The notes under the pieces were generated by a model, which was not told the origin of the DNA, made no database searches, and worked only from the letters and a program-made list of their open reading frames with translations. Shown here piece by piece: positions 17,145-26,889 of a DNA stretch of 64,000 nt. Position numbers and translations under genes: made by a program. The stretch is from Thalassotalea_A litorea (lineage in GTDB: Bacteria > Pseudomonadota > Gammaproteobacteria > Enterobacterales > Alteromonadaceae). Numbering within the stretch: the first letter of the stretch is position 1; the number at the start of each line of letters is the position of its first letter. Where the stretch lies: the NCBI RefSeq assembly GCF_043642205.1, contig NZ_JBHZSG010000007.1, positions 1-64,000 on the forward strand. Direction: 5' to 3'.

Positions 17145-17445
17145 ATTACATCCCTATATAAGTTAGTGTTAGACAGGCTTTCCCTGTTTAATCCATTCAG
17201 ATTACCATTATCAAGTTCGCTTGTTAGCGCCAGATTTCGATCTTTTTTGAGTCCAGTTTGATTTTTATTGTTAAAAGCCAGTAAAAACAAGGGATTTGCG
17301 GTGATTTTACACTTGCTTAACATCTGTGTTTTTTTTATTCTAAATCGATAGGGTTTTTCTACTCGCACCGATAATTATCGCCCCAGCGAGGACGTTCTTT
17401 TGAACACTAACAGCAGTGAAGCAATTAATATCGGGTGGCAACGTC
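17145..17445. other. Divergent promoter region, MFS / proB
   Basis: A 301-bp spacer between divergent genes. A perfect 12-bp palindrome cgataattatcg lies at 17369-17380, about 65 bp before the proB start. No other feature is supported. Confidence 0.4.
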
Positions 17446-18558
17446 ATGCAGTACAAACGTATCGTGGTAAAAGTAGGCAGCGCGCTAGTGTCTCCAGATG
17501 GACAGGGCTGCTCAGGTAAACATGTTCTGGCCATTGCTGGATTTATCAGTGCATGCCATCAACGTAATATCGAAGTGATTTTAGTCTCTTCAGGCAGTGT
17601 CGCCGCCGGTCGAAGCCATATAGCCCACGGTTCGAATAACCCCTCGATTGCCGCAAAACAGGCCATGGCAGCGGTTGGCCAAATGCAAATGATGGCGAAC
17701 TGGCAACGTTTTTTCGATTTTTCCTGTTCGCAATTATTGATTACCCATGGCGATCTAAAAGACCGTAAACGTTACTTAAATATTAAAAATACCGTGCGGG
17801 TATTATTGGAGAACCGGGTGCTACCCATTATCAATGAGAATGATACGGTGGCAACGCAGGAGTTAAAAGTGGGTGACAACGACAATCTGGCGGCGTTAGT
17901 TGCCATGGTGGTCGATGCCGATGCCTTACTTATTCTGAGTGATGTGGATGGCGTCTTTGATAAAGACCCGAGAAAGTTTAGTGACGCCAGTCTTATCCCT
18001 GTGATCCACGAGATTACTCAGGATATTTATGATCTTGCCGGTGACACCAGTAATCATTTGGCAACCGGTGGCATGGCTACCAAAATTCAAGCCGCGGATA
18101 AAGCCTGTCAACAGGGGATTGATACCTATATTGTTAACGGTACAAACGCCAAGGGATTTGAGCAGTTGTTGAAAGATGAAAATCCGGGTACCCATTTTAT
18201 TGCGACGGGCAACAATCTGACTGCGAAGAAACAGTGGCTGAAAAACACCTTAAAAAGTGCTGGCGCGGTACATGTAGATCAAGGAGCCGTTCACGCTTTG
18301 CAGCAAAGCGGCGCTTCTCTATTAGCCATTGGTGTAAAGGGGTTAACCGGCGAATTTGCTAAAGGTGCCGCGATTGACATTATTTGTTTAGATCAACGAT
18401 CACCGCAGGTGATTGGTAAAGGCATCAGTCAGTATTCCAGTGCGGATTTAGCGCGCATCCAAGGTAAAAGCAGTCAACATATTGAAACCATATTAGGATA
18501 TTGTCCCAGTCAGGAAGTGATCCACCGTGATGATTTGGTATTAAGCAATAAAACCTGA
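17446..18558 (+). CDS. proB: Glutamate 5-kinase
   Basis: First step of proline synthesis: ATP-dependent phosphorylation of L-glutamate. 370 residues from the ATG at 17446, close to the 367 of E. coli ProB. The amino-acid kinase domain (1-~255) shows VVKVGSALV, VSSGSVAAGR, ENDTVAT, GDNDNLAALVA and GGMATKIQAA. A C-terminal PUA domain (~275-360) starts around GAVHVDQGAVHAL. An in-frame GTG at 17416 would add ten residues absent from the family, so it is rejected. proA follows after 53 bp on the same strand. ProB is usually inhibited by proline. Confidence 0.95.
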   Translation: MQYKRIVVKVGSALVSPDGQGCSGKHVLAIAGFISACHQRNIEVILVSSGSVAAGRSHIAHGSNNPSIAAKQAMAAVGQMQMMANWQRFFDFSCSQLLITHGDLKDRKRYLNIKNTVRVLLENRVLPIINENDTVATQELKVGDNDNLAALVAMVVDADALLILSDVDGVFDKDPRKFSDASLIPVIHEITQDIYDLAGDTSNHLATGGMATKIQAADKACQQGIDTYIVNGTNAKGFEQLLKDENPGTHFIATGNNLTAKKQWLKNTLKSAGAVHVDQGAVHALQQSGASLLAIGVKGLTGEFAKGAAIDIICLDQRSPQVIGKGISQYSSADLARIQGKSSQHIETILGYCPSQEVIHRDDLVLSNKT

Positions 18559-18611
18559 GGCAATCCTAAACATAAAACCAAATAACTTAGATAACCATGT
18601 GAACCCATATT

Positions 18612-19874
18612 ATGAGTGACGTATCCCAGTTCGATATCGCGAGTCTTGCCCAGAAAGCTCGTCAGGCAAGCCCGGTAGTGGCACAGTTAACCACAACTCA
18701 AAAAAATAAAGTCCTAATGAATATGGCGGCAACAGTGCGCGCTGAAAAAACTATGTTGATTGCTGAAAATAGCAAGGACATCGACGTGGGCAGGGCTAAA
18801 GGTTTGAGTGATGCCATGCTCGACAGATTACTTTTAACCGATGATCGGATTGAAGGGATTGCCAGCGCTATCGAAGAGATTGTTGCGTTAGCGGATCCGG
18901 TTGGCAGCGTCAGTGGTTTGAAAAAGCGCCCTAATGGTATTGAAGTTGGCAAAATGCGCATCCCATTAGGTGTGATTGCCATGATCTATGAAGCGCGACC
19001 TAATGTAACCGCAGAAGCGGCGGCGTTGTGCTTGAAGTCGGGCAATGCGGTTATTTTACGTGGAGGCTCGGAAGCGGTTCACAGCAACCGGGCAATTTCC
19101 GACTTGTGGCATCAGGTCTTACAGGATTTTGCGATTCCGACAGAAATTATCACCATAGTGCCAAATACTGATCGCAGTGTTATCACTGAACTACTAACCC
19201 TCAATGAGTATATTGATCTGGTGATTCCTCGTGGTGGCGAAGCTTTGATTCGCTATGTCAGTGACAACTCGCGAATTCCTGTTATTCAGCATTATAAAGG
19301 GGTTTGTCATCTGTATATCGATAATGACGCCGATTTAGGGCAAGCCATTGAAATTCTGGTCAATGGTAAGACGCAACGTCCAAGTGCCTGCAATGCTATC
19401 GAAACGTTATTGGTGCATAGTGATATTGCGGATACGTTTTTACCGAATGCGGCTCAGGCATTGGCACCATTTGCGGTGAAGATTCATAGCTGTGAGGCAA
19501 GTTCTAAGTACTTCGAAAAGGCTGAACTGGCAACAGAAGATGATTACCATGCTGAGTATCTGGCACAGGAAGTGGCGGTTCGGATTGTGTCAGATTTTGA
19601 TAGTGCGATTGCCCATATTCAGCAATACAGCTCCGATCATACGGAAGTCATTGTCACCCAAAGCTATCAACGCTCCCGGGAATTTATTCGTCGAATCAAC
19701 TCTTCGGTGGTCATGGTAAATGCATCCTCACGGTTCTCTGATGGCGGGGAGTTAGGGCTTGGCTCTGAAATTGGTATCTCCACATCAAAGCTACATGCAT
19801 TTGGCCCTATGGGTTTGCAAGCGCTAACTACAGAGAAATTTATTGTCTTCGGTGATGGTCAGATCCGTGGCTAA
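18612..19874 (+). CDS. proA: Gamma-glutamyl phosphate reductase
   Basis: Second step of proline synthesis: NADPH-dependent reduction of gamma-glutamyl phosphate to glutamate semialdehyde. 420 residues, aldehyde-dehydrogenase fold. Typical family stretches are MIYEARPNVTAEAAALCLKS, VIPRGGEALI, and the catalytic cysteine in QRPSACNAIETLL. It ends in LHAFGPMGLQALTTEKF. In an apparent operon with proB; convergent with the cysteine synthase-glutaredoxin gene 15 bp away. Confidence 0.96.
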   Translation: MSDVSQFDIASLAQKARQASPVVAQLTTTQKNKVLMNMAATVRAEKTMLIAENSKDIDVGRAKGLSDAMLDRLLLTDDRIEGIASAIEEIVALADPVGSVSGLKKRPNGIEVGKMRIPLGVIAMIYEARPNVTAEAAALCLKSGNAVILRGGSEAVHSNRAISDLWHQVLQDFAIPTEIITIVPNTDRSVITELLTLNEYIDLVIPRGGEALIRYVSDNSRIPVIQHYKGVCHLYIDNDADLGQAIEILVNGKTQRPSACNAIETLLVHSDIADTFLPNAAQALAPFAVKIHSCEASSKYFEKAELATEDDYHAEYLAQEVAVRIVSDFDSAIAHIQQYSSDHTEVIVTQSYQRSREFIRRINSSVVMVNASSRFSDGGELGLGSEIGISTSKLHAFGPMGLQALTTEKFIVFGDGQIRG

Positions 19875-19889
19875 GGTATGACTCTTGAC

Positions 19890-21374
19890 TCAGTTCTGGC
19901 GGGCGTGCAGCCAGCTTGGTAGATAGTCATAGGGGTCCTTGCCGTTTTCACCCCTCATCGTTTGATTATGAGCAATGTTAGATTTGTCTAACATTGCTTC
20001 GAGGCTACCGTCTTTTGCCTTGTCAAAGATATCCGTGCAACCGCCGACAAATTCGCCACCAATAAAAATCTGTGGGAAAGTATTCCAACCGGTTTTGTGT
20101 CGCAGTGCGATTCGTAATTTACCGCCATGATCTTGTTCAGCAAAAGCGACACTATCTAGATCTACGCTGCGAAATTCAATCCCATAATGGTTTAGCGCCT
20201 GGCGCACAGAATCGCAAAATTCGCACCATTGCAAAGCAAACATCACGACTTTTTGCTCACGATTGTGAATGTAATCATCAATTTCTTTTACCATTTCCGG
20301 TTCTGCTTCTGGCAGAGGCACTTCAGCAGATGAGCTATCAGCGCTGCTATCAAATCGATAATTTTCAGTGGATTTTGAGATCACCAGTTCTTCTTCATCC
20401 ATGTCCGTATTCACATCGGCGAATAATTGTGTAGATAAGTAGCGCTCACCCGTATCCGGTAACATACACAGGATGTTACTGCCTTTAGCCACCAACTTTG
20501 CCAAATTTAATGCCCCAGATAAGGTCGCACCGCCGGAAATTCCAGCAAAAATGCCTTCTTTTTGAGCCAGCTCCCTGGCACAGCGCAGCGACTCCTGGCC
20601 ATCAACTGGCATAAAGTTATCGATGTGCTCAGCTTGTAATGCTTGATTGGCCAGATCCGGTATAAAATCAGGTGACCAGCCTTGCATCATATGGGGTCGA
20701 AATTGTGGATGGCTTTCATTTTTTGGCTGACCGATACCGCTGGCAAGGATTTGTGAATTATCCGGTTCACACACGATAATACGAGTATGTGGGCTGGCTT
20801 CTTTGAGCTTACGAGACACCCCATTTAAGGTACCGCCGGTACCAAAACCGCTCACCCAGTAATCAAGATTGATATCATTAAAGTCTTTTAGGATTTCTTC
20901 TGCAGTGGTTCGATAATGCATCTCGGCATTCGCGGGGTTCTCAAATTGTCGGGCTAAAAACCAGCCATGTTGTTTAGCAAGCTCTGCGGCCTTATTGACC
21001 ATGCCGGTGCCTTTTAAATGAGCCGGTGTCAGCACCACTTTAGCACCGAGAAAACGCATCATTTTTCGCCGTTCAACACTAAAATTTTCTGCCATGGTAA
21101 CCACCAGGGGATACCCCTTTTGCGCACAAACCATGGCAAGACCAATTCCCGTATTGCCGCTGGTGGCTTCGACCACCGTTTGTCCCGGTTTTAATAGGCC
21201 GCGTTGTTCCGCATCTTCAATGACACCTAGTGCGAGCCTGTCTTTGACCGAGCCCATGGGGTTAAATGATTCTACTTTGACGAACACGTTAACACCGGGT
21301 GGCGCCATTTTATTGAGTCGCACCACGGGGGTGTTACCAACGGTTTTCAGGATGTTATCGTAGATGCCAGCCAT
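19890..21374 (-). CDS. Cysteine synthase fused to glutaredoxin
   Basis: A 494-residue two-domain protein. Residues 1-~325 are an O-acetylserine sulfhydrylase: PLP lysine Lys44 in GSVKDR, the TSGNTG substrate loop, GTGGTLNG phosphate loop and ISGGATLSGAL. An acidic Ser-rich linker (~326-365) leads to a glutaredoxin domain (~367-465) with active site CEFC at 384-387 and the TFPQIFIGGEFVGG glutathione-binding part. The first domain makes cysteine from O-acetylserine and sulfide (or thiosulfate); the second would supply glutathione-linked reduction. ATG 21374 is chosen because ggaa lies at the right distance; earlier starts at 21380 and 21395 are possible. Monocistronic. Confidence 0.92.
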   Translation of the reverse strand: MAGIYDNILKTVGNTPVVRLNKMAPPGVNVFVKVESFNPMGSVKDRLALGVIEDAEQRGLLKPGQTVVEATSGNTGIGLAMVCAQKGYPLVVTMAENFSVERRKMMRFLGAKVVLTPAHLKGTGMVNKAAELAKQHGWFLARQFENPANAEMHYRTTAEEILKDFNDINLDYWVSGFGTGGTLNGVSRKLKEASPHTRIIVCEPDNSQILASGIGQPKNESHPQFRPHMMQGWSPDFIPDLANQALQAEHIDNFMPVDGQESLRCARELAQKEGIFAGISGGATLSGALNLAKLVAKGSNILCMLPDTGERYLSTQLFADVNTDMDEEELVISKSTENYRFDSSADSSSAEVPLPEAEPEMVKEIDDYIHNREQKVVMFALQWCEFCDSVRQALNHYGIEFRSVDLDSVAFAEQDHGGKLRIALRHKTGWNTFPQIFIGGEFVGGCTDIFDKAKDGSLEAMLDKSNIAHNQTMRGENGKDPYDYLPSWLHARQN

Positions 21375-21421
21375 ATTCATTTCCAACGTGAGCAAGTGTA
21401 GGTTTCATGGTTATGGAAATA

Positions 21422-21476
21422 ATACCAATCACACTAAATTCTCTCTGAGTGAGTAATGATTTAATGTGATTGGTAT
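21422..21476. repeat. Dispersed-type inverted repeat
   Basis: Arms ataccaatcacactaaat (21422-21439) and atttaatgtgattggtat (21459-21476) differ at one position. The ataccaatcac core is a familiar intergenic repeat of Alteromonadales genomes (from memory), and half of it recurs at about 38920-38932 (gtgattggtata). It could fold in RNA but has no T run. Confidence 0.7.
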
Positions 21477-21489
21477 AATTGTAGACGTA

Positions 21490-21521
21490 AAAAAAGGATT
21501 AGATTCCGGGGAATCTAATCC
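21490..21521 (-). terminator. Intrinsic terminator of ilvC
   Basis: GGATTAGATTCC (21496-21507) and GGAATCTAATCC (21510-21521) form a perfect 12-bp stem. On the minus strand the stem is followed by a run of seven T. It lies about 90 bp past the ilvC stop. Confidence 0.9.
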
Positions 21522-21611
21522 TTCATATTTGATAGACTGAATCGGCAACTGAGGCAACAGAGTTTGGCAATAAACCCTTAGCCTGTCAGATAGGTAGCCA
21601 GAATACGTGTA

Positions 21612-23087
21612 TTAAAGAGCAATCTTCTTCATATCTTTCATGTAGCCGCGCAGGGTTTTACCTACTTGCTCAACACTGTGGCTACGGATAGCGTCGTTGA
21701 CTTCAATTAAGCGCACATTGTCCACTTGATTAGAGTTCTCGGATAACCCTTCACCTAAATCCTGTAACGATAAATTGCTGGCGTAGTCCTGCAACAGAGG
21801 TACCGCAGCATGGGAGAATAAGTAGTTACCGTACTCTGCCGTATCGGAAATGACCACGTTCATTTCGTAAAGCTTTTTACGGGCAATACAGTTAGCGATT
21901 AGTGGTGTTTCATGCAATGACTCATAGTAGGCAGACTCTTCGACAATGCCCGCGGCGACCATGGTTTCGAACGCAAGTTCAACACCGGCTTTAACCATAG
22001 CTACCAGGAAAATACCCTTGTCGTAGAATTCCTGCTCATTGATTTCTTCGTCACACTCTGTCGCTTGTTCGAACGACGTTTTCGAGGTTTGTTCGCGCCA
22101 GGTTAGCAAGTTATCATCGTTATTGGCCCAATCCGCCATCATGGTTTTTGAAAATTCGCCTTCGATGATATCGTCCATGTGCTTTTCAAATAATGGACGT
22201 AGAATTACTTTCAATTCTTCTGCCATATCAAAAGCACGGATTTTGGCTGGGTTTGATAATCTATCCATCATATTGGTGATACCACCGTGCTTTAAGCCTT
22301 CGGTGACGGTTTCCCAACCATATTGGATTAATTTCGCTGCGTAGGCACTGTTCATACCGTTGGCTACCATTTGCTGGTGACCTAAAATCGCACCGGTTTG
22401 TAACATCCCGCAAAGAATGGTTTGCTCACCCATTAAGTCTGATTTTACTTCCGCAATAAAAGAAGATTCTAATACGCCGGCGCGGTCGCCACCGGTAGCG
22501 CTTGCATACGCTTTCGCAATCGCCAGGCCCTGGCCTTTTGGATCGTTTTCTGGGTGCACGGCAATTAGCGTTGGTACACCAAAGCCACGCTTGTATTCTT
22601 CGCGAACTTCCGTACCTGGACATTTAGGCGCAACCATTACTACCGTAATGTCGTCACGAACCTGCATGCCTTCTTCGACGATATTAAAGCCGTGTGAGTA
22701 AGACAATGTGGCGCCTTGCTTCATAAGCGGCATCACGGATTCCACAACATTGGTATGTTGTTTATCTGGCGTTAGGTTCAATACCATATCCGCTTGTGGG
22801 ATCAATTCCTCATAGGTACCCACGGTAAAACCATTTTCTGTAGCCCATTGCCAGGATTGGCGTTTCTCGGAAATTGCCGAGTCGCGCAGCGCATAAGAAA
22901 TATCCAGACCAGAATCACGCATATTCAGGCCTTGGTTCAGACCTTGTGCACCACAACCTACGATGACGATTTTCCAGCCTTTGATGGCATTACAACCATC
23001 GCTGAATTCTTCGCGCTTCATAAAACGACATTTGCCTAGTTGTGTTAACTTGTCACGTAAACTTAAGGTATTAAAATAATTGGCCAC
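21612..23087 (-). CDS. ilvC: Ketol-acid reductoisomerase (class II)
   Basis: Converts acetolactate or acetohydroxybutyrate to the dihydroxy acids in valine and isoleucine synthesis, using NADPH and Mg2+. 491 residues, the same length as E. coli IlvC and much longer than the ~330 of class I enzymes. It opens MANYFNTLSLRDKL; the NADPH fold is VIVGCGAQGLNQG, and metal-site segments include VKSDLMGEQTILCGML and the duplicated class II C-terminal domain. Divergent from its activator gene ilvY across 146 bp that holds IlvY-type sites. Confidence 0.98.
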   Translation of the reverse strand: MANYFNTLSLRDKLTQLGKCRFMKREEFSDGCNAIKGWKIVIVGCGAQGLNQGLNMRDSGLDISYALRDSAISEKRQSWQWATENGFTVGTYEELIPQADMVLNLTPDKQHTNVVESVMPLMKQGATLSYSHGFNIVEEGMQVRDDITVVMVAPKCPGTEVREEYKRGFGVPTLIAVHPENDPKGQGLAIAKAYASATGGDRAGVLESSFIAEVKSDLMGEQTILCGMLQTGAILGHQQMVANGMNSAYAAKLIQYGWETVTEGLKHGGITNMMDRLSNPAKIRAFDMAEELKVILRPLFEKHMDDIIEGEFSKTMMADWANNDDNLLTWREQTSKTSFEQATECDEEINEQEFYDKGIFLVAMVKAGVELAFETMVAAGIVEESAYYESLHETPLIANCIARKKLYEMNVVISDTAEYGNYLFSHAAVPLLQDYASNLSLQDLGEGLSENSNQVDNVRLIEVNDAIRSHSVEQVGKTLRGYMKDMKKIAL

Positions 23088-23185
23088 GGTGAGACGACTC
23101 CTGTGTCTAAATTTGTCTGCTAAAGGACTTAAAATTGCATGGTGTGAATCTTAGAGGAATATCTCTATTGCTTAAAATGATATAT

Positions 23186-23214
23186 TTGCAATAATACGTT
23201 GCATATTTTGCAAC
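23186..23214. promoter_or_regulatory. Probable IlvY operator in the ilvC/ilvY spacer
   Basis: TTGCAA at 23186-23191, TTGCA at 23199-23203 and a perfect dyad GTTGCA-N5-TGCAAC at 23198-23214. The regularly placed half sites are what a LysR-type protein such as IlvY binds. The inner dyad ends 19 bp before the ilvY start, fitting autoregulation plus acetolactate-dependent activation of ilvC as known in E. coli. Confidence 0.7.
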
Positions 23215-23233
23215 ACTGTTTCGGTTAGCGTTT

Positions 23234-24133
23234 ATGGATATTAAGTCATTACAAGTTTTTGCTCATTTAGCAGAGCATCTGCACTTTTCACAAACCGCTA
23301 GCACCTTTCATATGAGTCCATCTACGCTAAGTCGATTGGTGCAGCGGCTGGAAACTGAAGTGGATAGCCAATTACTGTATCGTGACAATCGCACCGCGTC
23401 TTTGACCCCGGCGGGGGACGTTTTTCATCAATACTGCAAAGAACAGATTTTAGAATGGCAGAGCTTGCAGGCCCGTATTCAGCAACAGCAAGGGCAACTG
23501 CGTGGCAAGCTATCTCTTTATTGCTCGGTTACCGCAGCCTATTCTCATCTTCCCGCTATGCTTGATAATCTGCGGGAGAAATACCCTAAAGTCGAGATCA
23601 GTCTGGAAACCGGTAATGCCGCCGATGCTTTTCAAAAAGTGCAAAACAAAGATGTGGATTTGGCCATTGCCGCCCATGAAGACAGCTTGCCGGATAGTTG
23701 TTTTTTCCACCCGCTTGCCAGCATCCCCGTGGCGATTATTGCGCCAACGATAAACTGCCATGTATCGACATTATTAGAACAACGGCCAATCGATTGGCAG
23801 GGTTTACCAGTAATATTGGCCGATCACGGACCAGTGCGTAGTCGCTTTGACAGCTGGTTTCGTCAGCAAACCGGAGGTGATTTAACCATAAAGCCCAATA
23901 TCTACGCCCGGGTATCCGGCCATGAAGCGCTTGTATCTATGGTCGCTCTGGGGTGTGGGATTGGTATTGCGCCACAGGTCGTTATTGATAATAGCCCGGT
24001 GAAAGACAGAATTCGCACTTTACCGTCCGCTCATCCCATCTCTGAATTTTCATTAGGCGTTTGTGGTTTAAACAACCGCATCAATCAACCCTTATTAAAA
24101 GCGTTTTTGGAATGCTTAGGGCCAAAATCTTAG
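23234..24133 (+). CDS. ilvY: LysR-type activator of ilvC
   Basis: 299 residues, like the 297 of E. coli IlvY. The N-terminal helix-turn-helix (1-~60) is HLAEHLHFSQTASTFHMSPS; the effector domain contains CSVTAAYSHLPAMLDNLREK, DLAIAAHEDSLP and GHEALVSMVALGCGIGIAP, all close to E. coli IlvY. It senses the IlvC substrates acetolactate and acetohydroxybutyrate and activates ilvC. The divergent position supports the name. Confidence 0.95.
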   Translation: MDIKSLQVFAHLAEHLHFSQTASTFHMSPSTLSRLVQRLETEVDSQLLYRDNRTASLTPAGDVFHQYCKEQILEWQSLQARIQQQQGQLRGKLSLYCSVTAAYSHLPAMLDNLREKYPKVEISLETGNAADAFQKVQNKDVDLAIAAHEDSLPDSCFFHPLASIPVAIIAPTINCHVSTLLEQRPIDWQGLPVILADHGPVRSRFDSWFRQQTGGDLTIKPNIYARVSGHEALVSMVALGCGIGIAPQVVIDNSPVKDRIRTLPSAHPISEFSLGVCGLNNRINQPLLKAFLECLGPKS

Positions 24134-25128
24134 CCATGATTGGATAGGCGGAAATACTCGTCCTGATCATCTCTTTTTTGTTGCTCACCAACAATGCTTT
24201 TTAAGATGCTTATCAAAACCTAATGTTTATCAAGACACCCATGATAAAAATACTGCGTCAATTTTGTAATGTTTATCAAGACACCCATATTTACGTCGAA
24301 AAAACTTAGTAAGACACCCATGCTTATCAAGACACCTATGATAAAAATACTGCGTTAATTTTGTATTGGTACTGCGTTCTTCGAAGAACTACAAATGATA
24401 TTCCTCCTCCTCAACTTAACAAGTTATAAGCTGGAATTACGATGGGTGTCTTAATAATTTTCACAGTAAATCTGTCTACACCTGGCAGGTATTATTATGG
24501 GTGTCTTAATAATTTCTCGTTGCCCGTTTGGACAAAATGCCTCCTCATGCCCCATGGATACTCGCTCGTATTGAAACCGCGTTGATTTATTAACGTATCG
24601 TTAACCGGTTGTACATGACGAATAAAGCGCCATGTTTCAAAATTGATTAACTAGCGCTAAAGAGGTCAGGCAAGAGAACGAAAATATTACTCCTTCTTCT
24701 GATCGAGGGAAGTGTGTACTGCGGGTTGGTGATGTATATCGTGTGCTGTATCCATGGGTGTCTTGATTAGCAGTGATGTATATCGTGTGCTGTATCCATG
24801 GGTGTCTTGATTAGCAATTTGAATCGTATTTCTTTATGCATAAGTCTCGCTTATCAATGAGTAAGCAATGAAATAGCCTAGGAGCTCAGGCAAATGAATG
24901 GTGCGGGAGAGTTTTGTTAGAGCTAAAGCAGTAAATTAACACGATTTAATCACGAATACGCGAAAGGCCCGACTATCTCAGAATTTGAAAGGTTTTAGCT
25001 TGTTAACTTATGCAAAGAGCTAGTGCGGCTTAGTGTCAATGGAATTGTGGCAATGGTATTGGCTCCGACAACTACAACGACAACGACAAGGAGGCATCTG
25101 GAACAGTATTGAACTTCTGAAGTTCGGT
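24134..25128. repeat. 1-kb spacer with eight aagacacccat / atgggtgtctt copies
   Basis: No gene is credible. The 11-mer aagacacccat occurs at 24232-24242, 24278-24288, 24311-24321 and, with one change, 24329-24339. Its complement atgggtgtctt occurs at 24442-24452, 24497-24507, 24754-24764 and 24798-24808. The four left copies all point one way and the four right copies the other. A 29-bp block, atgataaaaatactgcg onward, is repeated at about 24240 and 24338. The arrangement resembles REP-like arrays linked to REP-associated tyrosine transposases, but no transposase gene is present. Confidence 0.8.
24729..24816. repeat. 44-bp perfect tandem duplication
   Basis: The unit starting gtgatgtatatcgtgtgctg and ending tcttgattagca occurs at 24729-24772 and 24773-24816 with no difference, so it is recent. 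Each unit holds one atgggtgtctt copy. Confidence 0.95.
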
Positions 25129-26658
25129 CTAGCGTTGTAAATTATTGGCAAGGTAGGTCAAAATTCTATCCATAGCGCGATAGGAAAGGGCCTCGATAAG
25201 ATGTTGTTTTTCAATTATTTCTGAATTTGCCATATCAGCAATGGTACGGGCGATTTTGAGCAAATTATGATGTACCCGGGTTGAAAACCCGAGTTTTTCT
25301 ACGGCGAGTTCAAAGAATTCCCGATCATCGTCTAGAAGCGAACAAAACTGATTGAGCTCTGCCGCGGTCAGTCGATGATTCGCTTTACCCTGACGCTGAA
25401 TCTGTCGTTTTCGACAGGCGATGACTCTGCTGCGTACGGTCTCACTAGAATCCGCGAATTGCTGGTATTGTTGCATGCGCCAATATCCTTTGGGCAGCAA
25501 GGGTACCTCCACTTGCATATCAATACGTTCTAACAAAGGGCCCGACAATCGATTTAAATAACGCATTACCTGCTCAGGGGTGGAGCGTTTGTCATTATAA
25601 AATCCGGTCGGTGATGGATTCATCGCCGCAATCAACTGAAACTTGGCTGGATAGGTGGTTTTTTGTTTAACCCGAGAAATGGTGACTTGACCAGATTCTA
25701 AAGGCTCTCGTAATACATCTAATACCTTACGATCATACTCAGGAAGTTCGTCAAGAAATAAAATTCCATTGTGCGCCAGAGTGATTTCTCCGGGTAAGGG
25801 TTGGCTACCGCCACCGACCAGTGCCGCCGATGAGGCGTTATGATGTGGGGCACGAAAAGGTCTTAATAACCAGTTGTCGTTAGTGATCTCTTGCCCGCTA
25901 ATTGAGCGAATCGCCGCAGTTTGCAGCGCTTCTGATTGCTCCATATCTGGCAGCAATGTGGCTAGCCGTGATGCTAACATGGTTTTTCCAGTCCCGGGCG
26001 GACCAAGCAATAATAGATTGTGGCCTCCGGCGGCGGCAATTTCTAATCCTCGTTTGGCGCTATCTTGACCGATAATGTCGGATAAATCGATTTTGTGTTG
26101 TGCGCCACTGACTTGTGGACGACTTAAGGTGAGTGCTGGAATAGGGTGAATACCTTGGGTATGGGGAAATAGTTGCTTTAAGTGCGTCAGCGGAAAAATC
26201 TTCACGCCATTAACCCAGGATGCCTGGGCACTATTAGCAATCGGTAAAAATAAATCTCGTCCGCATGCTGCGCAGGCCATTGCCATGGAAATTTCCCCTA
26301 ATATCGGGCGCAGCTCGCCAGACAATGACAATTCTCCGGCAAATTCCATGCGCTCAGTATCAAATAAAGGAAGTTGTTCTGATGCCAGTAAAATGCCAAT
26401 GGCTATCGGTAAATCAAATCGGCCACCTTCCTTAGGCAGATCCGCTGGCGCCAAATTCACCGTAATTCTGCGACCGGGAAAATCATAACCACAATTTATC
26501 AGGGCAGAGCGAACCCGGTCTTTTGATTCTTTGACGGTGGTTTCGGGCAACCCGACGATATTAAATGCAGGCAAGCCATTACCGATATGGACTTCGACGA
26601 TAACGGTAGGTGCATCAAGGCCTATTCTGGCACGAGAGTATATTTTTGCGATTGCCAT
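25129..26658 (-). CDS. yifB: YifB/ComM family Mg-chelatase-like AAA+ ATPase
   Basis: 509 residues against 506 in E. coli YifB. An N-terminal Lon-S5-like domain (to ~170) with GLPAFNIVGLPETTVKESKD precedes the AAA+ core: Walker A LLGPPGTGKTMLA near 215, Walker B GILFLDELPEY, and a C-terminal Mg-chelatase lid. ComM orthologs are hexameric helicases that extend branch migration during natural transformation in Vibrio and relatives. Divergent from the ilv leader region, the same arrangement as in E. coli. Confidence 0.95.
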   Translation of the reverse strand: MAIAKIYSRARIGLDAPTVIVEVHIGNGLPAFNIVGLPETTVKESKDRVRSALINCGYDFPGRRITVNLAPADLPKEGGRFDLPIAIGILLASEQLPLFDTERMEFAGELSLSGELRPILGEISMAMACAACGRDLFLPIANSAQASWVNGVKIFPLTHLKQLFPHTQGIHPIPALTLSRPQVSGAQHKIDLSDIIGQDSAKRGLEIAAAGGHNLLLLGPPGTGKTMLASRLATLLPDMEQSEALQTAAIRSISGQEITNDNWLLRPFRAPHHNASSAALVGGGSQPLPGEITLAHNGILFLDELPEYDRKVLDVLREPLESGQVTISRVKQKTTYPAKFQLIAAMNPSPTGFYNDKRSTPEQVMRYLNRLSGPLLERIDMQVEVPLLPKGYWRMQQYQQFADSSETVRSRVIACRKRQIQRQGKANHRLTAAELNQFCSLLDDDREFFELAVEKLGFSTRVHHNLLKIARTIADMANSEIIEKQHLIEALSYRAMDRILTYLANNLQR

Positions 26659-26820
26659 GAAAATCCTTTTTCAAGATAAAAAATCGATGATTCAGCTTGT
26701 TATAATTAAAACGTTGTCGTTAGAACAAAAAATAGAGTAATTATTTTAAATTTATTGCAGAAAACGGTTGTGAGCGCTCAAACCCTGTGTTAAAAATACG
26801 TTACAAATTTCAAAGTCGCC

Positions 26821-26826
26821 TATAAT
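26821..26826 (+). promoter_or_regulatory. Candidate -10 box of the ilv operon
   Basis: A perfect TATAAT, 64 bp before the leader-peptide start. The best upstream partner, TTACAA at 26801-26806, is only 14 bp away, so the -35 assignment is poor. Confidence 0.4.
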
Positions 26827-26889
26827 TAACTCTTAACTATAGGCTTGACAGATAAGTTTACTGTAAAAATCAACAAGTAGATTTTAGTG

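Noticed and set aside
24134..25128. CRISPR-like array, because of eight short repeats
   Set aside because: Repeats are only 11 bp, occur in both orientations, have irregular spacing and no cas genes nearby.
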